Below, in pieces: positions 48,253-59,201 of a stretch of 64,000 bases of DNA. The notes under the pieces were generated by a model. That model made no database searches, was not told where the DNA came from, and saw nothing but the letters and a program-made list of their open reading frames with translations. The stretch comes from Welwitschia mirabilis (lineage: Eukaryota; Gnetophyta; Gnetopsida; Welwitschiales). Positions within the stretch are counted from its first letter, which is position 1; each line of letters begins with the position of its first letter. The position numbers and the translations under genes are program-made. The stretch is from contig JBOZIK010000001.1 in the NCBI GenBank assembly GCA_051453625.1, positions 251,988,798 to 252,052,797 on the forward strand, read 5' to 3'.

Positions 48253-50830
48253 AAAAACATTTATGTCATGTCCATGTCACATATAATCTTGGGGTTAAGA
48301 CCATATTATAGGAGAGGAATGATAAAAATTACTAAGCGATTTTATAAAATAAGAGACATGACATTCAAATACTAATCCTTTTTTATTGCATAAAAACACA
48401 ACCCCTCATAAGAGTATATATAAGATATTATACGATGTTGTCTACCATTGATAATGATATGATATGCTTCGCTCACAGGAAACAGAGAGACCATAGCCAA
48501 GTTGCTAACCATGAAGTGTGGAAGAAGGTGGGGAGCATTAAGTGACACTATAGGAGCGGGTGCTTCTTGTTAGTAAGCAGGCAGAATACTATTTCTCTTC
48601 ACAGTAGAGTGAGCGTAATAGAACTTACACATACACGACGGATACATTAATTCATCAACACATTGTAAACCTAGAGCACATGTCTCATTAAGATATTTCC
48701 CGATAAAAAATTCTATATACATTAAGCCACCTTAGTATTAAATTCAAAAAAACAAAGATGCATTAAATAGAAAAATGTCAAGATAAATTCCTAAAGCCTT
48801 GGCTTTGCTTATTTGAGTGGTGTTACTTTATACCATAGATATGTTAAATTGATGTTGGTGTTAATTTTGCTTTCAAAAGTTGAGATAAAAATTAGTGTTA
48901 ATCATCAGTTTTACCTAGATTTATAATTACATATGTAACAATTTCACCTCATACAATAAGTGGTAAAGCTTTTAATAGCTAAATTCTAAGGTATTTCCTT
49001 ACACATCTGCAACTCCGTACTATCAGTTGTGTAGATGAGCCCTTCATAGTTCATACACATGTACTCCACCAGCATCAGCTATAGGGTGTCAGTACTAGTG
49101 TCCCACATAACAACTAGCTAATGGAGCTTTCCCCGCTACTGAGCAATTAGCAAGATGCCACTTTGAGGTACCTTGGATTAGTGAGGGTGCGTGCAAGGAT
49201 GCATACGTTAACATGTAGCTATGAAGCTGACTAACAAATTGAGTGTCCGTCGTGGGCTATGTGACTACTTAGTGGCTACATACCGTGAGGAGGGGAGGTT
49301 CCCAGAAAGTTAATATAAAAACAAATCTTATTTGAAAGGCATGGAAAAAGTATTTTAAACCCTAAAAAAACTCAAACCTATTTGAAACTAGCATAAATTC
49401 ATGTCCATATGATAAAAATTAACATTCATGGAAAGGTAGCATTGCTGAAGTATGGAAAAATTCATCTATGAAGATGTAGAAAAAACACTAGGAAGAGTGA
49501 AGATTCCACAAAAACAAGGGAAACTTACTTGATGATGCATCAAGAGCATTGGAAGATGTGTTTAGAGCACTAGAAGATCACTAGATGCTTAAGGTCATGA
49601 AGAGAATGATGCTAGAACAACTAGATCATGGTGAGAACTAAAACAAATGATATATTTTTACAACAATCGTGATGTGCCACTAGGTTGTTACTTAGCAAAA
49701 AGTAGTAGTAATACCCTAATCATTACTTTTGTCATTGGGTGACACTATCTAGCAACAATAATAATTTTAGCAACCATCATAACTTGTGTTACTATGCAAT
49801 AGATGTAACAACAGTCTTGCTACAAGGTCATTCCAACTTACATCACTAGATGACAATAAATAAAAATGACTTAAGAAAGGGGGTAGATCAATATTTTTAT
49901 AAAGATACACACCCCTTTAGTTTAGAGAGATTATGGCATGGATAAAAGAATTTTGATTAACCAATGTTATGAAAGGAAATAGCTTCCTGCTTAAGACATT
50001 TAGTCAAACTAGAGAAAGAACTAACTAGAAACATTGTACTAAATGCATGTGATTTCAATGTAAGAATAGGAAGAAGACGTAGAGAATGATTTTCAAAAAA
50101 TTATGAAGGGTAGAAAACTCTTTAAACGAGTAATAAATGTCATACACACAATTTTCAAAGTTATATGCCAAGTACAAATCTTATCCCTATCAATTTTATG
50201 AGGTCTTATTTATTCATTAAGTCGAACTTGGAATGAAAAGCAGGGCTGGATATTTATAATTAAGGTAATATTTTAAAGCTATTATGTGTTAAATAGGTGT
50301 GCTTCCCAACCAAGATGGTGTTTGAAAACCACTATTCATTTGATGAATGATACACCTTAACAACCTACACTATAATTCCTCTAGATGGAGTCAAAACCAT
50401 ACCACAAAATCTGTAGAAAATGTGGGTTAGAAACCCATTTGTTAAGCATCTACTTACATTAGCATGATACTTCCAAGTTATAAGCACTACCCAGGATAGA
50501 TCCTTTCTTGTTGTTTCAAAGATTATCACCATGAGTGGGCGTAGCATACCTTAAAGAAGGTATCTTTCAAGTGTTGTTTCTCCTTCTTTTTCCTCTTGTC
50601 TTCTTTTTTCAATTTTGTGAGATAAACATTTCTTTTGATTTAATCTTAGTTAATGTGAATACTTCATACAATCAATTCAAATCTATGGTATAAATTAAAT
50701 TGAACTTGGGTAGCTCATACCTAAAAAAGTCATCTATAATAGGTTAAAAAGTAGAAATGAAAGTTGACAATCCATAAAAATTATTTGAAAAAACAATCCT
50801 CATCTTCTTCGTCCATATCATAACATTTTA
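48253..50830. other. AT-rich sequence with two GC-richer islands, no gene
   Basis: No coding similarity. Islands at about 48,460-48,660 and 49,000-49,315 have clearly more GC and CpG than the rest. 49,640-49,860 contains a loose series of TAGTAACAAC-like and GTTGCTA-like inverted motifs. If 50,831 is the outer start of a gypsy 3' LTR, part of 49,300-50,830 would be that LTR, but no partner copy was found. Confidence 0.35.
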
Positions 50831-50843
50831 GGCTATCACAAAG

Positions 50844-50857
50844 TGTTCCCCCTCTTA
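50844..50857 (-). other. Candidate polypurine tract of element D
   Basis: The minus strand shows GTAAGAGGGGGAAC four bases before TGTGATAGCC, the common arrangement at a gypsy 3' LTR. Confidence 0.4.
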
Positions 50858-50999
50858 CAAGGTTCTATTAACTGAATTACTTCTACTAGGTTGAAGTCTA
50901 TCTTAAGAAGTAACTTCTAATGTAAGATTTTAAACATTACCAATTAACATGAAACATTTCTTGAGTAGTGTTGTCTTGAATGAAAACGAACCCATTATA

Positions 51000-51450
51000 A
51001 TGAGCTTTCTCTAGTAACTACGGTTCGGAAGGAACCGCCCGCCCATGTAACCACCACTATTTCAAACTCTTCTCTCAACCCCTTGACTGCTAAATGGTAG
51101 GGTAAGTCGCACTGCTACGTTATATGTGTAGGGTGGTGTGGTGGTGGTGCATGCTTATTATATCAACAGTGCTCCATGGTTATTCTCTTCAATGTGCTGA
51201 TGCTTTTAGGGACCATTATGTAGAGGCAACCCTGAAGTCACCGCAACCGAAATTCGTGTTTCCGTGTATGGTATATCAGAGAAGCACTACATCGAACGCT
51301 ATGTGGGGTTAGCCAACCTGGTACTCGTGCACTACTATATGAAAGAACCCGTGAGCCTGTGCCCGCATACTTGTTCTGTAACTACCTCAACTACATAAGT
51401 GAGCCATGCGTCGACTGAGCCGGCTTGCGTGCTAATACATCTTTTGTCAT
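51000..51450. other. GC- and CpG-rich island
   Basis: This patch contains many CpG (CTACGGTTCGGAAGG, CCGCCCGCCC, AAGTCGCACTGCTACG, ACATCGAACGC, CGTCGACTGAGCCGG), in sharp contrast to flanks with almost none. The 62-codon plus-strand frame at 51,124-51,312 has no recognised domain. Possible origins are an organelle DNA insertion or a young unmethylated repeat. I recognise no mitochondrial or plastid gene in it. Confidence 0.4.
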
Positions 51451-51739
51451 CTACAAGAGTTTCTCACCATCTAAACATGACTTTGCCATGGTTCATATTA
51501 GCTTTCATGTTTAAAAAAATTACCATTTAACATGATTCAAAGTTTCTAGGGTTAATATGTTTATCATGATATAATTTGGCTTGATCTTGGACTATGAACT
51601 AGTGTGTAATCGCTTATATGCTTTATTCACATAGACCTTGAATTTGGAAGAGGTGATATAAAAATTAGATTCTTGACCCAATANNNNNNNNNNTTTTAAA
51701 GGAATCAAAAGCAAAATTGGGTAAAAGTACATGAGACAT

Positions 51740-52280
51740 AAACCAATTCATAAAGGGAAACCTAATCAAATTACATCAAGATATTTTGTAAAACTCAAGA
51801 ACATCATTAAGCTTCTTATGAGGAGGAATAATACTTTTCTAAATTCTTCTTTTAATTGTTTTTATTATCATTTTCAACTTGTCCATTTGTTTAAGCATGA
51901 CAAGCATTAACAAATCAATGCTCTTTCCTTAATTGAAAAGGAAGTTTTCTAAGAATATTATTAATAAAATGAGTTCCTTAATTGCTAACAATAATACTAG
52001 AAAAATCAAAATAGGAGAAAAGAGGGGATTTGATAAAGGAACAAATAGTCATACCATGATTAGTTATTGAAGGAATGGCTTCTACACATAAACAATGCCA
52101 ACTAATATCATATTTCTTTTTAGAAGATGGGTGGTTTAAAGGTCTAATAAAATCAATTCCCCACTAATCAAATGGTTCACACTTGATGAAAGGTTAAAGT
52201 GGCATATCCTCATGTGCTAATCCTCCAAAGTTTTGATAAGCCTCACATCTCCTAATATCATAGTTGTTCTTTTTCCACTA
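51740..52280 (-). pseudogene. Decayed integrase (element D)
   Basis: The minus strand reads LAHEDMPL, CEPFD*WGIDFIRPL with the first catalytic Asp of the DDE core, then ISWHCLCVEAIPSI and SNYGTHFI-like VSN*GTHFINNIL carrying the second core strand. ACHA*TNGQVENDNK follows, the H-x-TNGQ-E-NK helix that holds the catalytic Glu. Spacing fits a gypsy integrase core. Stops replace Gln/Arg, and the C-terminal part runs into the 10-N gap. Confidence 0.8.
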
Positions 52281-52398
52281 AAATCCCCCCCACAAACTCC
52301 TCTATGGCATAGTTAAATGATTTTTTATTGTTTCCCTTTTAAGATACATGTCCTCATGATGTGAAATTTACATCTCTTATAGAGCAAAAAAGAGACCC

Positions 52399-52484
52399 AC
52401 TTATATTCTCCTATCCTAGAGAAGAATATTTTGCATTGGGAACTTATATTCTCCTATCCTAGAGAGAAATATTTTGCATTGGGA
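52399..52484. repeat. 43-bp tandem duplication
   Basis: Two adjacent copies of a 43-base unit beginning ACTTATATTCTCC (52,399 and 52,442) differ by only two changes. It lies between integrase and RNase H of element D and is much less diverged than the surrounding element, so it arose recently. Confidence 0.85.
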
Positions 52485-52599
52485 TGAAGTCCAAAGGAGA
52501 AGTGCTTTGAATGTGACAAGATAATTAACAATATTTGCATATTAAGGCTTGGGGTGATGTGAGTATTATTCATTTAATTCTTTAATAAGATATAAGTGT

Positions 52600-53010
52600 T
52601 TATCAAGAAATTCATCTTTGATAATTAAAGGCTCAATGGAAAAAAGTGAAAGAGGCAAGTGTAATAGATGATTAGCTACAACATTAGCTTTTCCAAATTC
52701 ATCTATTATGGTAAGATTGAATTCTTGAATCAATGATATCCATCTTATAAGGTGAGCCCCATAGTTACTTCAATCATTAGATAATGGATGACTTAGTGAT
52801 TAGTATAAATGTTTGTGTGATAAACTAATAGATAATGGTGTGAAGTTTTTCGAGAGAACGTTATTGCTAGTAACTATTTTTCTGTGAATGTATAATTGAG
52901 TTGAGCATCAAAAAGAGTTTTGTTAACATAAGCAATTAAATGGAAATTTTTGCCACAGTCCAACAAATAGCAGATATCGCTATCATCATAAATGACTTAG
53001 TATCGCCATA
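52600..53010 (-). pseudogene. Decayed RNase H domain (element D)
   Basis: The minus strand reads LIAYVNKTLFDAQLNYTFTE, then LLAITF, SHHYLLVYHTNIYTNH*VI and HYLM. This is the YASRTLN-AQ-NYTTTEKELLA-VF-----R-YLLG--V-VYTDH--L-YL series of gypsy RNase H, with TDH changed to TNH. Downstream, KANVVANHL-like sequence (AD-LSR in relatives) marks the tether to integrase. Confidence 0.75.
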
Positions 53011-53189
53011 TCAAGTTAGCTAGATTAAAATAGGTGTGGTTGATAGTTGATACTTTCGGATTTGAAAAGCTTCTTTAACATGGACTATTCCAGTCATATT
53101 TGATGTCCTTCTCTAATGATTAATAGATTTCTAAATTCTTGAAAAGTCTCTTATAAACCTCCTACAAGATCCAACATGGCCTAGGAAGG

Positions 53190-53930
53190 ATATAATTTGT
53201 TTCAAATTAGCTAGGGGCGTCATATCCTTGCTAACTCAAGCTTCTAAGGTGTCGACCTCGATCCCCTATTTTGACACTATATGCTTAAGGAAATTTCCAT
53301 TTTGAATTAAGAACACACTCTTTTTCCAATTAAATTTCAAGCTAATTTCTATGAATCTATCCAAAACTCATCCTAGTATTTTCAAGGTTTAGTTAAAAGA
53401 ATCTCCCCATAAAGAAAAGTCATTCATAAATACTTCAATACATTTTTAGAATAGATCAGTAAAGATGCCTAACATAACCCTTTAAAAGGTCTCTAGAACA
53501 TTACATTTACCAAAAGGCATTCACCTATAAGCATAATTTCCAAATGGTGAGGTAAAGTTGTCTTATATTGTGCCTCATCTACAACAGAAATTTGGTTGTA
53601 TCCACTATAGCCATCTAAGAAACAATAATATTCATGTCCTTGGAACTAATCCAAATTTTGATCTAAGAATGGTAATGGATCATGGTCTTTCTTTGTATGT
53701 TTGTCGAGTTTTCTAAAATCAATGCATACTCTTTGATTCAATCTTCTTTAAGGTTGTCTTACAGGCTTAATTTTCTCCTCAAGATAGATTTTATGTTAAA
53801 AGGCTTCCACATAAATCCTCGTGAGTCCATGCAAAGGATTGGACCTTTTCATTAGCATATTAAGTATTTCTTCAATTTTAGGGAAAGTTGATGACATATT
53901 CAAAGGTTTGCTAAGGTCACCATGGACAAA
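53190..53930 (-). pseudogene. Decayed reverse transcriptase (element D)
   Basis: The minus strand gives VCIDFRKLDKHTKKDHDPLP, FLDQNLD*FQGHEYYCFLD and GYSGYNQISVVDEAQYKTT. After a frame change come CIEVFMNDFSLWG (active box) and the IGKRVCS*FKMEISL strand. The palm therefore runs in proper order, but the YMDD-type box reads FMND, so one catalytic Asp is lost. About 60 residues between the RRLNQ and VCIDFR blocks are missing, so there is an internal deletion upstream of the palm. Confidence 0.82.
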
Positions 53931-54560
53931 GATGTATTGAAGATTGTTAGGCAACTCTTTGAAGTTTAGCTGTGTGTTGGAATCTCCAATTCTTCATCTA
54001 AAATGAGGTTATAGGATTATGTTATTTCAAAATTTGCCTTCTTTCAAATTCTAAAATGTTTTCTTGATCTTCTTCAAAGGGGTAGATATTCTAATAACAA
54101 TTCTTCACGGAATTGAAAAGGTTAGGAAGAGTTTAAAGGTGATTAAATAATAATGTCTTTATCACTAGCATGAACTAAAGAACAAATACATTTGAAATGA
54201 GTCGAAATTAAGATTCATCAAAGATTTAATATGAAATTGATTTGAAACTTTTGAACATTGAATCTACCTTCCATACTATTTCATTATTGCTTTCACTTTT
54301 TTAGTTACACCATAGATTATAGTATTAAATTTTTGATTTCCAACAAATACATCCTCATTCTTGTTCCTGTGTTAATGATGCAGTGAGCTATAGCAAAAAA
54401 CTCTCTTCTTAGGATTAACTACCCACCTTTGAAATCCTTTATCAATTTCAGGTACAAGGTCCTTAACGATTTCTATTCATTCTACAATGGTAGCATCCAC
54501 TAATTCTAATAGGCCTAACAAGCATAAAGGTCTTGCAAGGGTCAAATTCACAAACGAGTG
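53931..54560 (-). pseudogene. Element D pol N-terminal linker
   Basis: The minus strand reads FKELPNNLQYIFVHGDLSK, then KIYLEEKIKPVRQP*RRLN, the conserved approach to Athila/Tat RT. Upstream, 54,360-54,540 carries an open stretch (LLELVDATIVE, PEIDKGFQRWVVNPKK) typical of pol before the linker in some relatives, but I cannot name a domain there. Confidence 0.6.
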
Positions 54561-55553
54561 GGTTATGACAGGGTAAAAGCTCAAAAATCCAAATTGGTCA
54601 CAACTTATACTGTAACATTCTTGGTAATGAGATAAGAGTTCCCTTCCTAGAATGTCTCATAGTGTACAGGCTTTAATACATGTTTTCCACGCTTCATCAT
54701 ACAAATTTAATAGTTATAACTCTCTTTCACTATTCTAATTTAGTTTTTAAATACAAAAGATTCCCTACTAGTTTTAAACCATCATCTATTAATTTTATAT
54801 TCTAACACAGTAGCCAGTATCCAATTCAGAATATGGTTTTACATGTATACTGATTCCCACACTAATAAGAGAGAGTGAGTGTGCTCATGGTGCACATAAG
54901 TATTGTTAATACTACTTGACTTTGTTGTTGTGGCAACTTTTGAAGTCATCACAGTAGCTTACATGTTCTAAGCCATGTTTGCATATAGGATTGCAAGTGC
55001 CAATGGCTAAAGTTCGCATGTGTTCAAAATCCTTTCAACTTTTATTTAACACAAACACTAATTAAGCTATTAGAGAAAGCTTATTTTAGAACTATTAAAA
55101 GGCAAGCAATTTAAAATTAGAACTACTTAGGTGTGTATTGACTCTAACCAAATAAACCCTACAAAGCTTCTCAAGTACGTAATGTTTCTAACTAAAGCTA
55201 AGCTACTTAGATTGAATAAAGCTACAATTTATAGGTAGCTCATTGCAATGAGCACATATGAATAAATGACACACCCGATATTGTATGCCCAACTCTGCGA
55301 CAAAAGGGTTACATAGGCGTAGGTGAAGACTACCGGATCTGTGGGTTAATATCTTTGTATTTTCCATTGATGACACTCCAATTAACATATTAGATGTTCT
55401 CATTATGTCTTTATTTCTTCTAATGTTTAACTTAGGTTACTTAGATGCAATAGAAATATTCTACGCAAAATGCAACAAATGTTTGCTGACCTTTTGTAAT
55501 GTGACACTTATTTGGAACCCAAAAGTTTTTATTCTTGACAAAACAATGCTCAA

Positions 55554-55556
<3 letters not shown>

Positions 55557-55591
<35 letters not shown>
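55557..55591. repeat. (GT)n microsatellite
   Basis: About 17 uninterrupted GT units. The neighbouring 60-70-codon reading frames on both strands are a by-product of this repeat. Confidence 0.97.
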
Positions 55592-55592
<1 letters not shown>

Positions 55593-56099
55593 ATAATCTT
55601 GTTGATGACATTAGTTGATGCAACAACAATTGGCACTTATCCGTAATTTTTTCATACAAGTCCCCAAGGAAGGAGAGGACACAACTATCTACACCATTTA
55701 AGTATTTGTTTCCACAAATGCTACTAAGGGTTATTAGAACATAGATGATAACCTTGTTTGTTGTTGTATTCTAATGATAGCCAATGGAAATTATATCAAA
55801 AAATAAAGCATTTCCCTCATTGCAAAATCCATATCTTTCATGGTTTGGAAGGAGCAGTCTTTGAAAGGTTGGCAAAACAAGAGTTGGCAACCTCAAAAAT
55901 GAAAGTCACGTCGGTGAGTTGAAGAGTAGACATTAAAAAGTCAACAAAAAAACATAACAATAAAATAAAATCAGAAACCGTGTTTCTCAGATGTAACATA
56001 ACTCTTGACAACTATAAACATCATTAAAATGCATTGGACATTGGAACAATTAGAAACCATGTTTTTCAAATGTGACATAACAATTTCAATAAACATTTA

Positions 56100-56225
56100 T
56101 ACTACCCCACGCGGAGTGGTTTCAACTAGTAGGTTCCACTACTTCCCCTGCAGTCGGGAGATACCGGCGTAACAGTAGGTTCCACTACTGCCCCTTTGGT
56201 TTACACTCCCGGCTATTGCTTCATG
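56100..56225. repeat. GC-rich patch with a 46-base spaced duplication
   Basis: AGTAGGTTCCACTACT occurs as near-identical copies at 56,128 and 56,174, each followed by a CCCCT block. The patch holds several CpG (ACGCGGAG, GTCGGGAG, ACCGGCG, CCCGGC) in an AT-rich setting. Identity unknown. Confidence 0.55.
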
Positions 56226-56930
56226 AGTACCACCTATGTTATGTACTTCTTGACAACTATAAACATCACTAAAATGCATTGAACACTAAAACAATATGAT
56301 TAAAAGATGTGAAATGCTTTTTTGTGGTCATTTTTCCAACATTATAAAATTATAAAAGAATAATAAATAAAAATAAGATAAATAGAAGAGTACTTTCTCC
56401 AAAAAAACTTTCTAAATTTCATGTTTTACTAAAACATGAAAATCAAGGTATAATGATATGCAAAAATTAAATCATGTTAATAAAACTATAAGAACACCAT
56501 AAAAAGTTATCTTTAAATGAGATCAAAGTAACAATTTCTAATTTACAATTACAACCTAGATCTAAATAATTTTTTTCCCCTTGGTGTTATAATGTAACTT
56601 CAATTAGGTTCGTGTCTCATTTTTTATAAACTACTACGTAGACTTTAATTAGATCTAGGGATTTGGTATATATTACAATAATTAACGTTTATTTTTCCCT
56701 TGAAGATATCATGATTTTTTATCTATTAAAAGGTTTGCAATCACCTTGAAAACCATGTCACATAAAGTTGACATCACAACATACTATAAATTTATAACAT
56801 TTGTAATTATTTTTTGTCAAATAAAGTACTTAATACAATGTTGATTAGATTTACATTTCATCATAAATATTTAAAAAAATAATTTGGAAGTTTGAAAACT
56901 TTTTAAAGAGACTGTTTGGCAAAACGAAAA

Positions 56931-57040
56931 AAAAAAGCAGGCTACTAGTTGCCTATGAGTCACCAGAAAAAGTCTGCGAGACAAAAAAATTGCTTCATTA
57001 AGTCAGAGCTACTAGTCGCCCGGCTACTAGTAGTCTCCTT
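56931..57040. repeat. Three copies of a GGCTACTAGT motif
   Basis: GGCTACTAGTTGCC (56,940), AGCTACTAGTCGCC (57,007) and GGCTACTAGTAGTC (57,022) lie within 100 bases, at the point where composition changes from decayed repeat to genic sequence. Confidence 0.5.
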
Positions 57041-57768
57041 TTTAATCATTAGGAAGGAAAGACCATCCCATATAGATGTTATGTATTGCTCCAGTTTTGA
57101 AAACATGCCAACTATACATCATTGTTACAAGACCTTCCTATTGCGCAATGTGTGGAATCAACAAGATTCAAAATTAAGCGAAGTGAATGAGACGTAAATG
57201 TAAGTGAATAGTTTCCTGGCTAAGAGTTCGCTGAGGGATACTATTAACTACAGCATTATTGAAGAGATAAAGGATGATCATTATCATAAAATAATTGCTT
57301 AAAAGTTGGTGCACGGTAGATGGAATAAATACTCGAACACCTAGAACTCACATAGATCACTCACCATTCTTTGAATTTGTGAAGTGGAAGATGCTGAAAT
57401 CACACACCAATCACAATTACTAACTAAAGAATCATACAAAATCCAGCCAACTTCATAAATAAGAATAAGACAATATATTCCATATAATGTTTTACTTCAA
57501 ATAGATGTGATGAAGCTAGGATGCTGATAATAACTTGTTTAATTATACAGTCCGAGAGCTTAAGTGATTCCATAGAATATAATCAGAAGCAAAATTACAA
57601 CCATGAAGCTTATGAGAATACTTTGGAGATCTGATGCACAGGAAACAATCATCCGTTGCACCAGAAAAAAGGCCAGTAAAAACCTCCTCTTGTGAAATTT
57701 CAAATCTACCTTGGCTCTACATTGACTCAGACCTTGGTTTGCCTCCTTTTCCCCTCTGAGAAGTGTGC
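57041..57768 (-). other. 3' flank / 3' UTR of the DNA ligase gene
   Basis: Non-coding sequence downstream of the ligase stop codon on the minus strand, of ordinary composition. No certain poly(A) signal could be chosen. The plus-strand frame at 56,949-57,197 has no recognised domain. Confidence 0.45.
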
Positions 57769-58209
57769 CTAAAAATCTGAATCAGGATTGTCAATTCCTA
57801 ACTCCACCTTCCGTGTTTGCTGATTAAAAAGATCTACTATGTCCATTGGAGTGCTACTGTCCTCGGGCTTTTTCTCAGTTCGTTCTCGAATAAAACGGGG
57901 AAATCTTAGAGATATTCCACGTGATGGATGAATCAAACCTAAGGCTGCTTGGTGAGCTGGAGAGATTGTGAGATCTGACAAGCAATAATATCATGAATTA
58001 AGAAACACCTCAATGAAATCTACAGTTGCCTCACATGTTAAACACAATGGGCAAAAGAAAAAAGAAAAAGAAGTTTCAGAAAGTTATATGCCTGCGCCTC
58101 TGATTTCCCAAACAATTTCAGGAGTGAACCAAACATCTGGTTCTTCGAAGGTTCGATAATAGGGTGGTTTTTTGCTCAATATTCTTTCTGGTGAAAAAAA
58201 TTCTTGCAT
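57769..58209 (-). CDS. LIG1: DNA ligase 1, last two coding exons
   Basis: ATP-dependent DNA ligase 1 seals nicks during nuclear replication and repair. Two exons are visible. Exon 58,092-58,209 (118 nt) reads MQEFFSPERILSKKPPYY, then TFEEPDVWFTPEIVWEIRGA. Exon 57,769-57,974 (206 nt with TAG) reads LTISPAHQAALGLIHPSRG, ISLRFPRFIRERTEKKPED and STPMDIVDLFNQQTRKVE. Together they are the end of the OB-fold domain, with the WEIRGADLTISP and HPSRGIS-RFPRF signatures of ligase 1 rather than the plant LIG6 variant. Splice phase agrees (G|AT gives the Asp of RGAD). There are no stops or frameshifts, unlike everything to the left. Upstream exons were not found before the window edge, so the gene is either split by a long intron or a 3' fragment. 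Confidence 0.88.
57975..58091 (-). other. LIG1: GC-AG intron in DNA ligase 1
   Basis: This 117-base intron lies between the two exons. On the coding strand the donor reads CAG|GCATAT and the acceptor TTGTCAG|ATCTC. The donor is GC rather than GT, a known minor class of U2 introns. The only in-phase junction that restores the conserved Asp uses this donor. Confidence 0.75.
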
Positions 58210-58640
58210 CTGCAGCAGAAATTAATTGCGTCGTTACGTTAAAAGAATATTGCTTTCCAGAATTAAACATCGATTCTTTGGAATGAATGAACAAATAATC
58301 AGATTCTTAGCAGGAGACAAACTTGTAATATCATCCAAAGCATTCCATAAAAGGATGGCAGATTTCCAACTGCATTATCCCATTTAAATACTCTAAATGC
58401 TTTCAAATTTACAGAAATAAAAAATCATGTATGTTAGGCGACTAATTACTGACAAAATGATGATAAAATTTCATAGTTTATTAGTTTTTCCTGTGAGCCA
58501 TAACCAATGGGATATTGAAACACACTTATACCCACGGAAAAGGCACACCCAGGTAACTATATAAAATAAAATCACACAAATGAATCCCACAATCCCAATG
58601 GCAGTTCCTGTGTGATTAGCGGTTATTAAAGAAGATACAA

Positions 58641-58682
58641 ACACAAATCAAACGCAATCCAACACAAATCAAACGCAATCTA
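58641..58682. repeat. Two tandem 20-base units
   Basis: ACACAAATCAAACGCAATC repeats twice in a row with one base difference after each unit. Confidence 0.85.
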
Positions 58683-58923
58683 GCAGACTTTGAGGACAAG
58701 ATGCTGCTAGCGACAAACTATATTTCGCCCAGTAAAGGTTAATGCTATTAGAAAGAAATCAAACTTTGTTATATTGTTATCAACAGAAACTTGTAATATG
58801 GTGCAAATCGTGATACACAGCTGAAGAAATATTATCAGTAGAGTGTTGTGTATCAAAACACCATTCAGTACATATGAAATGAACTTCAACGCCGTGAATA
58901 CAGAAGATTACAAATTTGTCCTA

Positions 58924-59201
58924 GATGATGCAGATCAAGCTGATGATGTCCACAATTTCTAGTCTCCACTGACATAAAAGAAGTTATAAGTCTGATAGAT
59001 CTTCAGAGTAAATTGTCTGCCCAGTGAATACTGCTTGCATCCATAAAGCAACAGATGATGCAAATCAAGCTAATGATGTCCACAATGTCTAGTCTACAAT
59101 CTACATTACATTTGTAGTAAATGGAAAAGAAGTTACAAGTCTGAGAGATCTTCAGAGCAAACTGTGTCTGCCCAACGAATGCTGCTTGCATGCATAAAGG
59201 A
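58924..59201. repeat. Tandem duplication of about 130 bases
   Basis: Two adjacent copies share GATGATGCARATCAAGCT, ATGATGTCCACAAT, TCTAGTCT, AAGAAGTTAYAAGTCTGA, GATCTTCAGAG and TGCTTGCATSCATAAAG. The second copy (from about 59,053) has an extra 20-25 bases in its middle. It lies in the putative ligase intron. Confidence 0.85.

Larger units (their letters stand above)
50831..54560 (-). mobile_element. Partial Ty3/gypsy (Athila/Tat-type) element D
   Basis: Reading down the minus strand, a pol linker (from about 54,000), RT, RNase H and integrase (to about 51,740) occur in order. A G-rich purine tract at 50,844-50,857 precedes a TGTGATAGCC sequence at 50,840-50,831, which may be the polypurine tract and 3' LTR start. 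A GC-richer island at 51,000-51,450 separates integrase from that tract. No gag, protease or 5' LTR was recognised. Ten N lie at 51,684-51,693. Confidence 0.7.
54561..56930. other. AT-rich sequence with small islands and a microsatellite, no gene
   Basis: No coding similarity. GC-richer patches lie at 55,240-55,345 and 56,100-56,225. The element D gag and 5' LTR would be expected here but are not recognisable. Confidence 0.4.

Noticed and set aside
49640-49860. Series of TAGTAACAAC/GTTGCTA motifs as a possible DNA-transposon end or CRISPR-like array
   Set aside because: Units are irregular in sequence and spacing, with no terminal inverted repeat or transposase, and the sequence is eukaryotic.
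50365-50547. 60-codon minus-strand frame
   Set aside because: No similarity to gag, pol or host proteins. The length is within chance.
51124-51312. 62-codon plus-strand frame in the CpG-rich island
   Set aside because: No recognised domain. The open frame is explained by higher GC.
55405-55659. Frames on both strands ending in CVCVCV or THTHTH
   Set aside because: Produced by the (GT)n microsatellite lacking stop codons.
56949-57197. 82-codon plus-strand frame near the genic boundary
   Set aside because: No domain, no splice or promoter context. It contains the GGCTACTAGT repeats.
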